DNA of 64,000 nucleotides, from assembly GCF_003595215.1 (NCBI RefSeq), contig NZ_QYZP01000002.1, forward strand, positions 434,001 to 498,000. The letters run 5' to 3'. This document shows, in pieces, positions 23,914 to 32,938 of this stretch (position 1 is its first letter; each line of letters starts with the position of its first letter). The stretch is from Nesterenkonia natronophila (GTDB lineage: Bacteria > Actinomycetota > Actinomycetes > Actinomycetales > Micrococcaceae). The translations under genes were made by a program, and so were the position numbers. The notes beneath the pieces were generated by a model. It did no database searches. It saw only the letters and a list, made by a program, of their open reading frames with translations, and was not told where the DNA came from.

Positions 23914-24387
23914 TCAACGCGTCAGTTCAAAAAGTTTCTCGGTGATGACCTGGGCGCGGGCATTGGAGAATACCTGTTCCTCCCCGATCTCGGTGAAGCC
24001 GCGGGACTCAAGAATCTTCAGCGTGCCCACATTGTCAGTAACCACCCGGGCACGGAGGGGACGTTCGGTGAACTCCTCAAGGAACTGGTCGAACGCTGTG
24101 GTTGTGACACCGTTGCCCCAGAACTGCTTATCGGTCCAAAACATCACCTCGTGGATGTCACCATCGCGGAACACGGCGATTGAACCCGCGGCTTGGCCGT
24201 CCACGTCAATGGTGCGGACCAAGGACCTCTTATCGTTGAGAAGCTCGCCCCAGTGGTGGTCGAAAATCGACCGATCCCTGGGGTTGGTCGGCGCGAAACC
24301 GGCCATATGAGCCGCGTCAGCGTCCTGCTGAAAGGCGAAGAACTGGTCCAAGTCCTCCGCCTGCACATCGCGCAGAGTAATCTCCAT
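23914..24387 (-). CDS. GNAT-family N-acetyltransferase
   Basis: A 157-residue acetyl-CoA-dependent acetyltransferase of the RimJ/RimL-like type. It has the early motif ITLRDVQAEDLDQFFAFQQD, the middle strand GSIAVFRDGDIHEVMFW and the acetyl-CoA-binding segment QFWGNGVTTTAFDQFL, which is a weaker form of the usual Q/RxxGxG/A. The late motif VGTLKILESRGFTEIGEE is also typical. The start at 24387 is preferred over 24423 because GAAGGAG lies 7 bases upstream. The substrate is unknown. Confidence 0.85.
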   Translation of the reverse strand: MEITLRDVQAEDLDQFFAFQQDADAAHMAGFAPTNPRDRSIFDHHWGELLNDKRSLVRTIDVDGQAAGSIAVFRDGDIHEVMFWTDKQFWGNGVTTTAFDQFLEEFTERPLRARVVTDNVGTLKILESRGFTEIGEEQVFSNARAQVITEKLFELTR

Positions 24388-24468
24388 GGAAGGCTCCTTC
24401 ACATCGGCTTGTGGCCGAGACATCTGAAAGTGGGGTTCCTCCAGCCTACCTGCTCGCCGTGTTCCGGC

Positions 24469-24936
24469 TTACGGGCTCTTGTTCACCCGGACCGGCTGCT
24501 GAAGTTCGGTGAGCCAGCTCGACTGATCGGAGGATGCGGCGCGGATGTAGAACTCACGGCACGGACCGTACGGCTCGTAGCCGTGGGTCCGGATCTCCTC
24601 GTGCAGAGCTTGCCAGCTGAGGTGTATGCGACTCATGCTCCCGTGATGGACAGTGGTTAACGCTTCCTCCACGGCGGGAAGGGTGATTATTTCGAAACCT
24701 GGGTGCGGCTCTCCGGCGTATTCGTAGCCGACGGTGACTTCTGTGCCCTCAGCGGTCAGGGAGTAAGCCGCAATAGGAGCGTCAAGCGCTCCGATGGTTC
24801 CTCCGAGTATGGAAGCGATCCGATCGAACGCCGGCCCCACCACACTGGCCATTGTCCGCTGATCACGGACAATGCTTCGGTCGGCCGCCAACCGCACCTC
24901 AGGCAAGGACTTGGTCACTATCTCAGCAGTTCCCAT
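24469..24936 (-). CDS. GyrI-like effector-binding domain protein
   Basis: A 155-residue protein with the SOUL/GyrI-like fold found as the ligand-binding half of AraC and MerR activators, here without a DNA-binding domain. The characteristic parts are a start with ...KSLPEVRLAADRSIV, a middle YEYAGEPHPGFEIITLPAVE and the segment VHHGSMSRIHLSWQALHEEI with EPYGPCREFY near the end. Stand-alone members bind small hydrophobic molecules or act as hydrolases on drugs. An in-frame ATG at 24969 is also possible. It overlaps no neighbour and faces away from dxr. Confidence 0.8.
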   Translation of the reverse strand: MGTAEIVTKSLPEVRLAADRSIVRDQRTMASVVGPAFDRIASILGGTIGALDAPIAAYSLTAEGTEVTVGYEYAGEPHPGFEIITLPAVEEALTTVHHGSMSRIHLSWQALHEEIRTHGYEPYGPCREFYIRAASSDQSSWLTELQQPVRVNKSP

Positions 24937-25040
24937 TGCGGTGCTCCATCGCGTCGAAAGGGAGTTCACTGACCACGATGATCCCCCTGGGGCGCGGAGT
25001 CAAGGGTGAAGAGTTTGGCGCCCGTGGCCGAGGCGGGATA

Positions 25041-26297
25041 ATGGAGCGCATGTCGCTTCCTCGCCGCGTTGCCATTCTGGGCTCTACCGGCTCCATCGGA
25101 ATCCAGGCGCTGGAGGTCATTGCCGCGCATCCAGAGTCTTTTCGTGTCGTCGCGCTCTGCGCCGGCACCAACGCCGCGCTCCTCGCAGAGCAGGCGCGCA
25201 CTTTCCAGCCTGAGCTGGTGGGCATCCGGGACGACTCCGCCGCCGCCATCCTGGCAGAGCAGCTGAGCGGTCTGGACTCCGAGCTCATCACCGGAAGTGA
25301 GTCAGCGGAGCACATTGCCGCACACTCTGATGCTGACGTGGTGCTCAACGCCATCACTGGCTCTATCGGTCTGAAGCCGACCCTCTCCGCGCTCAGGTCC
25401 GGCGCCACCCTCGCCCTGGCCAACAAGGAATCTCTGGTGGTCGGCGGTTCACTGGTCCAACAGGCTGTCCAGCGGCCGGGCCAGATTGTTCCAGTGGACT
25501 CAGAACACTCCGCATTGGCTCAGGCCCTGGCTTCCGGTCGTCACCAGAGGGGTATTTGCGCAGTGCCCGTCGCTGACCAGGAGGAGCTCTCCGGTGAAAC
25601 GGAGGTGGCGAAGCTGATCCTCACCGCCTCCGGTGGGCCGTTCCGCGGGTGGGATGCCCAAGACCTCGCTGCTGTGACGCCGGAGCAGGCACTGAAACAC
25701 CCGAACTTCGCTATGGGGCTCATGGTCACTACCAACTCGGCCACCATGGTCAATAAGGCACTGGAGGTGGTGGAGGCTCATCTGCTCTTCGACGTCCCGC
25801 TGGATCGGGTGGAGACCGTGATTCATCCCCAGCAGTACATTCACTCTCTGGTGGAGTTTCACGACGGCTCGACGATTGCCCAGGCGGGTCCTCCGCGCAT
25901 GCTGGTGCCGATTGCGTTGGGGCTCAGCTGGCCGGATCGTCTGCCGCAGGTGGACTATCCCATGGACTGGTCCCACCCGATGAGCTGGGACTTCGAACCG
26001 CTGGACCACAGTGCGTTCCCCGCGGTCCAGCTCGCGAAACAGGCCGCCGCCAGCTCTGCGACCCATATGGCGGTGTACAACGCCGCCAATGAGCAGGCCG
26101 TAGGAGCATTCCACACCGGCCGTCTCGGGTTCACCGGGATCCTCGCCACCGTGGAGCAGGTACTTGCCCAGCACACCGGAGTGCCAGAGTCTGAGGCAGA
26201 TCTGGAGGCCGTGCTGGGTGCAGAGGAGTGGGCCAGGCAGAGCGCAGAAGCGCTGATCGCGCAGTCATGGGCGGCGTCGTCGGGTGTAGTGCGATGA
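25041..26297 (+). CDS. dxr: 1-deoxy-D-xylulose 5-phosphate reductoisomerase
   Basis: Second step of the MEP isoprenoid pathway: converts DXP to 2-C-methyl-D-erythritol 4-phosphate with NADPH and a divalent metal. The 418-residue protein has the NADPH motif AILGSTGSIGIQALEV, LANKESLVVGG, the metal/substrate region PVDSEHSAL and the flexible loop ASGGPFRGW. Start choice between ATG 25041 and ATG 25050 is uncertain. The stop overlaps the start of the membrane protease (ATGA). ispG lies 2 kb downstream. Confidence 0.97.
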   Translation: MERMSLPRRVAILGSTGSIGIQALEVIAAHPESFRVVALCAGTNAALLAEQARTFQPELVGIRDDSAAAILAEQLSGLDSELITGSESAEHIAAHSDADVVLNAITGSIGLKPTLSALRSGATLALANKESLVVGGSLVQQAVQRPGQIVPVDSEHSALAQALASGRHQRGICAVPVADQEELSGETEVAKLILTASGGPFRGWDAQDLAAVTPEQALKHPNFAMGLMVTTNSATMVNKALEVVEAHLLFDVPLDRVETVIHPQQYIHSLVEFHDGSTIAQAGPPRMLVPIALGLSWPDRLPQVDYPMDWSHPMSWDFEPLDHSAFPAVQLAKQAAASSATHMAVYNAANEQAVGAFHTGRLGFTGILATVEQVLAQHTGVPESEADLEAVLGAEEWARQSAEALIAQSWAASSGVVR

Positions 26298-27775
26298 CGG
26301 CAATGCTGATGTTAGCCGGAGTGCTGATCATGGCGATCGGCATCATCGTCTCCATCGCTCTGCACGAGGTGGGCCACCTGCTGCCAGCCAAACTCTTCAA
26401 AGTCCGAGTAACCCAGTACATGGTCGGGTTCGGCCCCACCCTGTGGTCCAAGGTCAGGGGTGAGACCGAATACGGCATTAAGGCTGTGCCGCTGGGCGGC
26501 TACGTCGCCATGATCGGCATGTACCCACCGCCGGAGCAGAAGCACGACGACGCCGCGGCAGAGGATCACGAAGACTCCGGGCCCACTGACCCATACCTCC
26601 AGCAGGTGGGCGCGCAGTATGTGGCTCCGCCGGTGGAGCGCAGTTCTGCTGCCGAGCGCCTGCCGGATGAGCAGAAGACGGTGATGTCCCACTCCACCGG
26701 CATCTTCCAGCAGATGTCCCAGGAGGCACGCGAGGTAGCCTCCGAGGAGCTGCGCCCCGGCGATGAGCAGCGGATGTTCTTTCGACTGGCCACGTGGAAG
26801 AAAGTCATCATAATGCTGGGTGGCCCGGCCATGAACGGCATTTTGGCTCTGCTGCTGACCGCAGGCACGGTTTCACTGCACGGGATGAACACCGCCACCA
26901 CTGAAGTAGCCGATGTCTTCGAGTGCATCACCACCGTAGAGGCCGAGGATGCAGCAGAGTCATTGGAAGAGCGGGAGTGCACCGAGAATGATCCGGCTGG
27001 CCCCGCCTATGAGGCCGGCCTGGAGCCCGGGGATGAGATTGTGGCTTTCGGAGGGACGGAGATCGACGAATGGGAGGACCTCACACCACTCATTCGGGAT
27101 GCAGCCGGAACTCCGAGCCAGGTCCTTTATCTGCGCGACGGGGAGGAACTCACTACGGAGGTCACGCCCATCCTCACCGAACGGCCGATCGAGGGCCGGA
27201 TGGGCGCCCCAGAGCGGGATGCTGACGGTTCGTTGGTGACCGAGCCGGTAGGTTTCATCGGCGTGCTCTCCTTAACTGAAGTGCAGCGTCAGCCCCCCTG
27301 GGAGGCCGGGCCGATCGTTTACGAACAGACCAGGGCCGTGGGTGAAGTGGTGCTCACCCTGCCGCAGCGCATGTACGACGTAGGGGTCTCCACGTTTACC
27401 GAGGTGGAGCGCGACCCAGATGGGCCGATGTCCGTAGTGGGAGTCGGCCGGGTGGCGGGTGAAATCTCGGCTCAGGACCAGATCCCGTTGGAGTCGCGCT
27501 TCGCGACGCTGATGTCCCTGGTGGCTGGTGTCAACGTGGCGCTGATGGTGTTCAACCTCATCCCGCTGCTGCCGCTGGACGGCGGACATGTGGCAGGGGC
27601 GCTCTATGAGGGGCTGCGCAGAAGATTGGCGAAGCTGCTGGGACGCCCTGATCCGGGACCGTTCGACATCTCGAAGCTGCTGCCGCTGACCTACGTGGTG
27701 GCCATACTGCTGATCGGGATGGGCGTGATGCTGATATTGGCAGACATTGTTAACCCGATTCGCCTGTTCGATTGA
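26294..27775 (+). CDS. Site-2 intramembrane zinc metalloprotease (RseP/Rip1-like)
   Basis: Cleaves membrane-anchored anti-sigma factors or other single-pass proteins within the membrane. The 493-residue protein has the zinc motif HEVGH (His24, Glu25, His28) in its first transmembrane segment and the third ligand in LIPLLPLDGGHV near residue 430. A PDZ domain lies in between, with GPAYEAGLEPGDEIVAFGG. An extra acidic, probably cytoplasmic insert (about 75-155) is present. The ATG overlaps the dxr stop; dxr-rip-ispG is a standard actinobacterial order. Its 3' end overlaps that of the converging gluconokinase gene by 26 bases. Confidence 0.95.
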   Translation: MTAMLMLAGVLIMAIGIIVSIALHEVGHLLPAKLFKVRVTQYMVGFGPTLWSKVRGETEYGIKAVPLGGYVAMIGMYPPPEQKHDDAAAEDHEDSGPTDPYLQQVGAQYVAPPVERSSAAERLPDEQKTVMSHSTGIFQQMSQEAREVASEELRPGDEQRMFFRLATWKKVIIMLGGPAMNGILALLLTAGTVSLHGMNTATTEVADVFECITTVEAEDAAESLEERECTENDPAGPAYEAGLEPGDEIVAFGGTEIDEWEDLTPLIRDAAGTPSQVLYLRDGEELTTEVTPILTERPIEGRMGAPERDADGSLVTEPVGFIGVLSLTEVQRQPPWEAGPIVYEQTRAVGEVVLTLPQRMYDVGVSTFTEVERDPDGPMSVVGVGRVAGEISAQDQIPLESRFATLMSLVAGVNVALMVFNLIPLLPLDGGHVAGALYEGLRRRLAKLLGRPDPGPFDISKLLPLTYVVAILLIGMGVMLILADIVNPIRLFD

Positions 27776-28259
27776 CCCACTCGACGGCGGCGTCGAGCAG
27801 GGTGTCGCACCCCTGATCGACACTGAGAGTGACGCCAAGCTCATCTGCCTGCAGCGGCTCCAGTGTCGCCAACTGCGAGGTCAGGAGTTCAGACGGCATG
27901 AAATGGCCGGTCCGGGCGGCGACCCGAGACTGAAGGAGCTCGTAGCTGCCGTGCAGATGCACCAGGAAAACAGCTCCGGCTTCCTGCCGAATCAGGTCTC
28001 GATAGCTCCGCTTCAGCGCCGAACACGCCACGACGATCTCCGAGTTGGACTCAGCAGCGGCAATCCGCTGGCCGACTCGTCTCAGCCACGGGGCACGGTC
28101 CTCATCTGTCAGGGCAGTGCCTGCGGCCATCGACGCTCTGGCCTCGGGTGCGTGGAGATCGTCGGCATCGGCGAACTCCCGGCCGAGCCGCGCAGCGAGC
28201 AGGCTTCCCACCGTTGACTTTCCACAGCCGGAGACGCCCATCACCACAATCGCGGCCAC
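27750..28259 (-). CDS. gntK: Gluconokinase
   Basis: Phosphorylates gluconate to 6-phosphogluconate with ATP. The 169-residue protein has the GntK length, the P-loop GVSGCGKSTVG, DADDLHAPEA (as in the FxDGDxxH region) and the late segment VACSALKRSYRDLIR, which is highly characteristic. The start is GTG at 28259, preceded by GGGAGG; the longer open frame to 28547 is not protein-like. It is inserted between the membrane protease and ispG on the opposite strand and is the only carbohydrate kinase in the window. Confidence 0.92.
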   Translation of the reverse strand: MAAIVVMGVSGCGKSTVGSLLAARLGREFADADDLHAPEARASMAAGTALTDEDRAPWLRRVGQRIAAAESNSEIVVACSALKRSYRDLIRQEAGAVFLVHLHGSYELLQSRVAARTGHFMPSELLTSQLATLEPLQADELGVTLSVDQGCDTLLDAAVEWVNRTGESG

Positions 28260-28344
28260 GCTTACCTCCCAGAGGGTTGGTGAAGTCACAGTATTCCACC
28301 CCAGCAACCAATGGCGCTGCGGACCAGGATAAGCCAGGGGAGAA

Positions 28345-28368
28345 GTGAGCAGGCAGAGGTGAGCAGGC
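28345..28368. repeat. Short direct repeat upstream of ispG
   Basis: GTGAGCAGGC occurs at 28345-28354 and again at 28359-28368, separated by AGAG. It lies between the divergent gluconokinase and ispG genes. It may be chance or a regulatory direct repeat. Confidence 0.35.
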
Positions 28369-28394
28369 GTCGTCGTCATCGGTACCATGGAGGA

Positions 28395-29570
28395 GTGAAC
28401 GCGATAAATCTCGGCATGCCCACGGTGAAGGAAGAGCCTCCCGTCCTGGCCCCGCGGCGAAAGACCCGCAATTTCATGGTCGGCGATGTGGGGGTCGGAA
28501 GCGACCACCAGATATCGGTGCAGTCGATGACCACCACGAAGACCCACGACATCAACGCCACCCTTCAGCAGATCGCGGAACTGACTGCCTCAGGGTGTGA
28601 CATTGTGCGCGTGGCGTGCCCCACCGACAAAGACGCTCAGGCGCTGCCAATCATTGCGATGAAGTCGCAGATCCCAGTGATCGCCGATATTCACTTTCAA
28701 CCAAAGTACGTCTACGCGGCGATTGAGGCTGGTTGTGGTGCGGTCCGCGTCAACCCTGGAAATATCCGGAAGTTTGACGATCAGGTCGGCGAGATCGCGA
28801 AGATGGCCAAAGACCACGGTGTGAGTCTGCGTATTGGAGTCAATGCCGGGTCGCTGGACAAGCGACTGATGGACAAGTACGGCAAGGCCACCCCGGAGGC
28901 GCTCGTGGAGTCCGCGGTCTGGGAGGCCGGTCTCTTTGAGGAGCACGATTTCCACGACTTCAAGATTTCGGTCAAGCACAGTGACCCGGTGATCATGGTG
29001 CAGGCCTACCAGATGCTCGCTGAGCGCGGCGATTGGCCCCTGCACCTGGGCGTCACCGAAGCCGGCCCGGCCTTCCAGGGGACCATCAAGTCCGCCACCG
29101 CATTCGGCGCGCTGCTGTCGCAGGGCATCGGCGACACCATTCGGGTCTCCCTCTCCGCGCCACCGGCCGAAGAGGTGAAGGTCGGCAACCAGCTGCTGGA
29201 GTCGCTGAACCTGAGGCCGCGCAAGCTGGAAATTGTCTCCTGTCCCTCCTGCGGGCGAGCTCAGGTGGACGTCTACAAGCTCGCCGACGACGTCACCGCC
29301 GGTTTGGAAGGCATGGAGCACCCGTTGCGAGTGGCCGTGATGGGTTGCGTGGTCAACGGACCCGGGGAAGCCCGCGACGCTGACCTCGGCGTGGCATCAG
29401 GCAACGGCAAGGGCCAGATCTTCGTCAAGGGAGAGGTCATCAAGACCGTCCCCGAGGATCAGATCGTGGAGACCCTGATCGAGGAGGCTAACCGGCTCGC
29501 TGAACAGATGGAGCTCAGCTCTGAGGGAGAGGACGCCTCTTCCGGTGCCCCTGTGGTCTCCGTCAGCTAG
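28395..29570 (+). CDS. ispG: 4-hydroxy-3-methylbut-2-enyl-diphosphate synthase
   Basis: Penultimate step of the MEP pathway, a [4Fe-4S] enzyme that reduces MEcPP to HMBPP. The protein of about 391 residues has the family N-terminus ([31 protein letters not shown]) and the cluster-binding Cys residues in [12 protein letters not shown] and [10 protein letters not shown]. The start is uncertain: GTG 28395 matches the family N-terminus, but GGAGGAG is immediately adjacent; ATG 28416 is the alternative. The final 26 bases overlap the next gene. Confidence 0.96.
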   Translation: MNAINLGMPTVKEEPPVLAPRRKTRNFMVGDVGVGSDHQISVQSMTTTKTHDINATLQQIAELTASGCDIVRVACPTDKDAQALPIIAMKSQIPVIADIHFQPKYVYAAIEAGCGAVRVNPGNIRKFDDQVGEIAKMAKDHGVSLRIGVNAGSLDKRLMDKYGKATPEALVESAVWEAGLFEEHDFHDFKISVKHSDPVIMVQAYQMLAERGDWPLHLGVTEAGPAFQGTIKSATAFGALLSQGIGDTIRVSLSAPPAEEVKVGNQLLESLNLRPRKLEIVSCPSCGRAQVDVYKLADDVTAGLEGMEHPLRVAVMGCVVNGPGEARDADLGVASGNGKGQIFVKGEVIKTVPEDQIVETLIEEANRLAEQMELSSEGEDASSGAPVVSVS

Positions 29571-30456
29571 TCCCGACGGCAAAGTTACTCGCGCTACCGG
29601 TGGGAGAGTCCGCGTCCTCACCGGCGAAGACACGTGTGCTCTGCACAAGCTGCTGGAGGCTGACCCGGTGGGGAACACTTCCGTCGCGGCAGCCCTGCAG
29701 CAGCGTGGAACCGCCGGACTCAGCAAAGGCCGTCAGAGCGCACTGCTGTTGGGGATAGACGCCGCAGAACCCGGTGATGGCCCCGCCCCGGAACTGGTCT
29801 CCGCCTGCTGGTTGGGTTCGAACATTATTCCTGTCGGTGCCAATGCCACCACTGCGCAACATTTTGGGCGTGCAGCCAGAGCGCTTCGTCGCAGAGTCTC
29901 TTCCATTTATGGGCGATCCGAGGCTGTCCTGTCGCTCTTCGAAGCCACCGGGTGGTCCAATCACAGAGAAGTGCGCGCCGAGCAGCCATTGATGGTGATG
30001 TACCAGGAACCGGAAATGAGACCGTTGCCTGGGGTGCGGCGGTCCCGCCCAGAGGAGTTCGACGCCGTCGAACAAGCTTGTGCGGCCATGTTCACCGAAG
30101 AGCTTGGTTTCTCCCCCTATGATCATGGCGCCAGCCAGTACCGCGAACGGATTCGTGGGCTCATTCAAGCGGGCCATTCGTTGATTGCTGTGGACCCAGA
30201 AACCCGGCAGATCACCTTCAAGGCAGAGTTCGGATCCGTCACTGACCAGGCTGTTCAGGTCCAGGGGGTGTGGGTCAATCCCAAGTGGCGGGGGCGCGGG
30301 CTTGCCGCCCCGGGCATGGCTGCAGTCGTCAACTACGGGCTCAGCCTGGCTCCCCGCGTCAGCCTTTACGTCAACGCGTACAACATTCCCGCCATCCGCG
30401 CCTACGAGCGGGTCGGGTTCCAGCACGCCGGCACCTACGCGACCGTCCTCTTCTGA
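29545..30456 (+). CDS. GNAT-family acetyltransferase (two-domain actinobacterial type)
   Basis: A 303-residue protein with an N-terminal region of the DUF4081 type ([37 protein letters not shown]) and a C-terminal GNAT domain that contains [22 protein letters not shown], with the acetyl-CoA-binding RGRG, and [19 protein letters not shown]. This combination is conserved beside ispG in actinobacteria. The GTG at 29545 overlaps the end of ispG. The substrate is unknown. Confidence 0.85.
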   Translation: MPLWSPSASPDGKVTRATGGRVRVLTGEDTCALHKLLEADPVGNTSVAAALQQRGTAGLSKGRQSALLLGIDAAEPGDGPAPELVSACWLGSNIIPVGANATTAQHFGRAARALRRRVSSIYGRSEAVLSLFEATGWSNHREVRAEQPLMVMYQEPEMRPLPGVRRSRPEEFDAVEQACAAMFTEELGFSPYDHGASQYRERIRGLIQAGHSLIAVDPETRQITFKAEFGSVTDQAVQVQGVWVNPKWRGRGLAAPGMAAVVNYGLSLAPRVSLYVNAYNIPAIRAYERVGFQHAGTYATVLF

Positions 30457-30522
30457 GCAGCTGTGCACGATCCGGCGAGTGCTTCGGCCGGCCAGCACGG
30501 AGGCCCGACATACTGAGGGGTG

Positions 30523-31401
30523 ATGAAACCATTCTTTGCCGCGCCGGGTCTTGCCATGCTGCTGCTGGCACTTCCTACGCTCGTTGGCTGTGAGGCGGAC
30601 CTGGAGACTGATGACTCCCCGCTGGGGGGAGGGTCTCTGGACAGTTCCGTTGCCGAAGCCCAGGCCGAGGCACCCGAACCAATAGGACAGCAGCTGACGC
30701 ACCAAGAGATGCGGGAGGTGCTGGAGGAAACCCTGGCCCCGGCCACCCTCACCGACACCGACGACTGGTGGCCCAATCTGCGCGATCTCAACCGAGAGCT
30801 GCAGCGGCTGGAGGTCCACCCCACGGACTGCAAACCCTATGTCACGGCATCAGCGCTGCCCGTACCCCCGGGCGCGCTCGGCGCACTGGCCGAGACCGAC
30901 GACTCCCGGACAGTGATCTACACCTTCACTGATGCCGACTCCGCCCAGGAGTACGTGGACTCCGAGCGCCTGGGTGTGGAGCGCTGCGCGGAGCACACCG
31001 TCGTTCGAGATCTTGGGGAGGAGGAGCTGAAGGCGGAGACTGCCGTGACCGAGTTGCGAGTGCGCACCGGGGCTGAGGACGGGCTCGCCGTCGGCAGGGA
31101 GATGGAGGCCCCGGAGACTGCGCAGCGTGACCTCACGGTGTTGTTGCGCCAGGGAGCGCACACCGTGCTCGCTTCCGATCCGGAGGATCCCGAGGCCGAG
31201 CAGGAGGATGCCCTGACCGATTTGGAGGCCCGCGCCGCTGAGGTGCTTTCCGCGCTTGCGGGTGAAGAGATTGTGGCTCCGGAACCCGAACCTGAGGACG
31301 ACGCTGACTCCGATGAGGAACAAGACACCGACGACGCTGACGATTCTGAGGAGGCGGACAGCGAGAACGCCGACGATTCTGCCGATGACGACTCGGATTG
31401 A
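30523..31401 (+). CDS. Putative lipoprotein with a highly acidic tail
   Basis: Not recognised as a named family. The N-terminus KPFFAAPGLAMLLLALPTLVGC is a lipoprotein signal with the lipobox LVGC (Cys about residue 22). A domain of about 200 residues follows, containing DCKPYVTASALPVPPG and IYTFTDADSAQEYVDSER. The last ~40 residues are almost entirely Asp/Glu/Ala/Ser. The domain resembles DUF5642/PknH sensor-like extracytoplasmic domains, but this is not certain. GTG 30520 is an alternative start. It is exported to the cell surface and probably ends the ispG-side operon. Confidence 0.7.
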   Translation: MKPFFAAPGLAMLLLALPTLVGCEADLETDDSPLGGGSLDSSVAEAQAEAPEPIGQQLTHQEMREVLEETLAPATLTDTDDWWPNLRDLNRELQRLEVHPTDCKPYVTASALPVPPGALGALAETDDSRTVIYTFTDADSAQEYVDSERLGVERCAEHTVVRDLGEEELKAETAVTELRVRTGAEDGLAVGREMEAPETAQRDLTVLLRQGAHTVLASDPEDPEAEQEDALTDLEARAAEVLSALAGEEIVAPEPEPEDDADSDEEQDTDDADDSEEADSENADDSADDDSD

Positions 31402-31536
31402 GGATGCCTGAGGCTCTACCCCCTCACATCCGTCTGACATCGCATTATCGCGCGGTGACGTGCCGATAAGGCGGGGTGGGAACGGCGAGCAGGGAGCCAG
31501 CAGCGTACGTTCGCCGGGCATCCGTATGTACGTTTC

Positions 31537-32679
31537 TCAAGCGGCGCGCGGAACCCCGTAGTCATCGAGGAGACGCCGTAGCGTCTCCGGTGAGCGCAGA
31601 TCAGCCCAATCCCAACGCACCACGCGGTACCCCTGCTGTTCGATGCGACGTTCCCGCGTCTTCTCCCATACAACAACCTCAGCCGGCTCCGCGTCCTGCA
31701 GCGCCTTCGCGCGGGTGTACTTCATGTGGCCGTCGAACTCTCCGACAATCCTCGCCTCCGGCCAGCAGAAGTCCGTCCGGTAGTGCCGCCCCCCGGAGGC
31801 GGTGATGCTGTGCTGTAGGATCGGTTTGCGGAATCCCAATTGGGCGATGCGCACCCGGGACAGCGATTCCCCAGGTGATTCAGCGAGCGGATCTGCAAAT
31901 GCAAGAGCGCTGTCCCACCGGGCCCTTGCACGTGCACTCGGCAGACATGCTAACCAGGGATCAAAGGCGCTGCGTTGCACTCTCCGGCCCGTGAACCGGC
32001 CAGCGAGCACCGCATCGAGGATTACGACTGCAGCAGCCGGGTCCGCCTGACACGCAGTGTCCACCACGCACAACTCCAACGGCTCGGCGTGGAGCCGAAC
32101 CTCGCCGGGGTTGAAGTGTTCCAGCAGCGGTGGCGCCAGGCGCTGCAGTGCTCGCTGATACTCAGCCTCAGCGAGGGGGTTCAGCCCCTTTCGCACTTCT
32201 GCTCGTAGGGGGAGCGGGTACTGGATGCGCTTGGTGTCGACACCGTTAAACCGGCGCAACCAAGCCTCCCCGCTGGGCCTCTCGCCAAATGTGCCGTGCC
32301 AGGCTCTTGCCAACGCTGACCGCGACGCGGCGCCGGTGATCGCCGCAGCTGGGCGTCGTCCCGTCCGGCCGTTGTTCCCTGTGCGCAGATGAACAGCGTC
32401 CGGTGTTTGCAGAAGCGGGACGCCGTACAGGGCCAGGGCGGTCTCCCGGCAGAAGATCTCTGTCTCCCTACTCAGGCCCGCGGCGACTGCGGCGATGAGG
32501 TGCCGCTCCCATGGGGGACTGCGCAACCAGGCGGAGGCATCGATGTAGCAACCGCGCCGCACCCTGACCAGCTCGGCGCTGTTGACTCGGTTCCGCAGCC
32601 GATCAGCTGCATTGTCCAAACCAGTGACCCGCGCCTGCGCGATTCTGCTGCGCTGGGGCACATCATTCATTGTCGCCAT
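31537..32679 (-). CDS. DUF559-type (PD-(D/E)XK) nuclease-fold protein with N-terminal winged helix
   Basis: A 380-residue protein. The N-terminal part (VTGLDNAADRLRNRVNSAEL, VRVRRGCYIDASAWL) matches the winged-helix domain of AbiEi-like proteins. The C-terminal part has TDFCWPEARIVGEFDGHMKY and VVVWEKTRERRIEQQGYRVV, the DUF559/Vsr-like endonuclease pattern with acidic residues D and E and a final VRWDWADL strand. The middle contains a region of unknown function. Proteins of this layout are common in actinobacteria, often without a partner; none is adjacent here. Whether it is an active nuclease is not known. Confidence 0.75.
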   Translation of the reverse strand: MATMNDVPQRSRIAQARVTGLDNAADRLRNRVNSAELVRVRRGCYIDASAWLRSPPWERHLIAAVAAGLSRETEIFCRETALALYGVPLLQTPDAVHLRTGNNGRTGRRPAAAITGAASRSALARAWHGTFGERPSGEAWLRRFNGVDTKRIQYPLPLRAEVRKGLNPLAEAEYQRALQRLAPPLLEHFNPGEVRLHAEPLELCVVDTACQADPAAAVVILDAVLAGRFTGRRVQRSAFDPWLACLPSARARARWDSALAFADPLAESPGESLSRVRIAQLGFRKPILQHSITASGGRHYRTDFCWPEARIVGEFDGHMKYTRAKALQDAEPAEVVVWEKTRERRIEQQGYRVVRWDWADLRSPETLRRLLDDYGVPRAA

Positions 32680-32938
32680 AAATCAAGAATGGCGCATTTT
32701 GATCAATTTTGGTGCAGATTATTAATAACTGTGGACAAGAGCGCCGCATGGTCCACTCCTACCCCGCCTCGACGGGACGCCCCCGCGCTATGCGGCGGTG
32801 TGTGCCCGGCAAGGCAGGGTAAAACGCGAACGTGCGCTCGGAGGTGGGCGTGGAGGCGCGTGCCGAGGTGCGCGCGGAAAGGCAGCCGCAGGGACGCGCG
32901 TAGCTGCGCGGGCAACGCACCGGGAAGCGCCCTGCGCC

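Noticed and set aside
32680..32938. Possible non-coding RNA between the DUF559-type gene and proS
   Set aside because: The region is GC-rich with many GCGCG-type words, but no stable hairpin series or promoter was convincing by eye.
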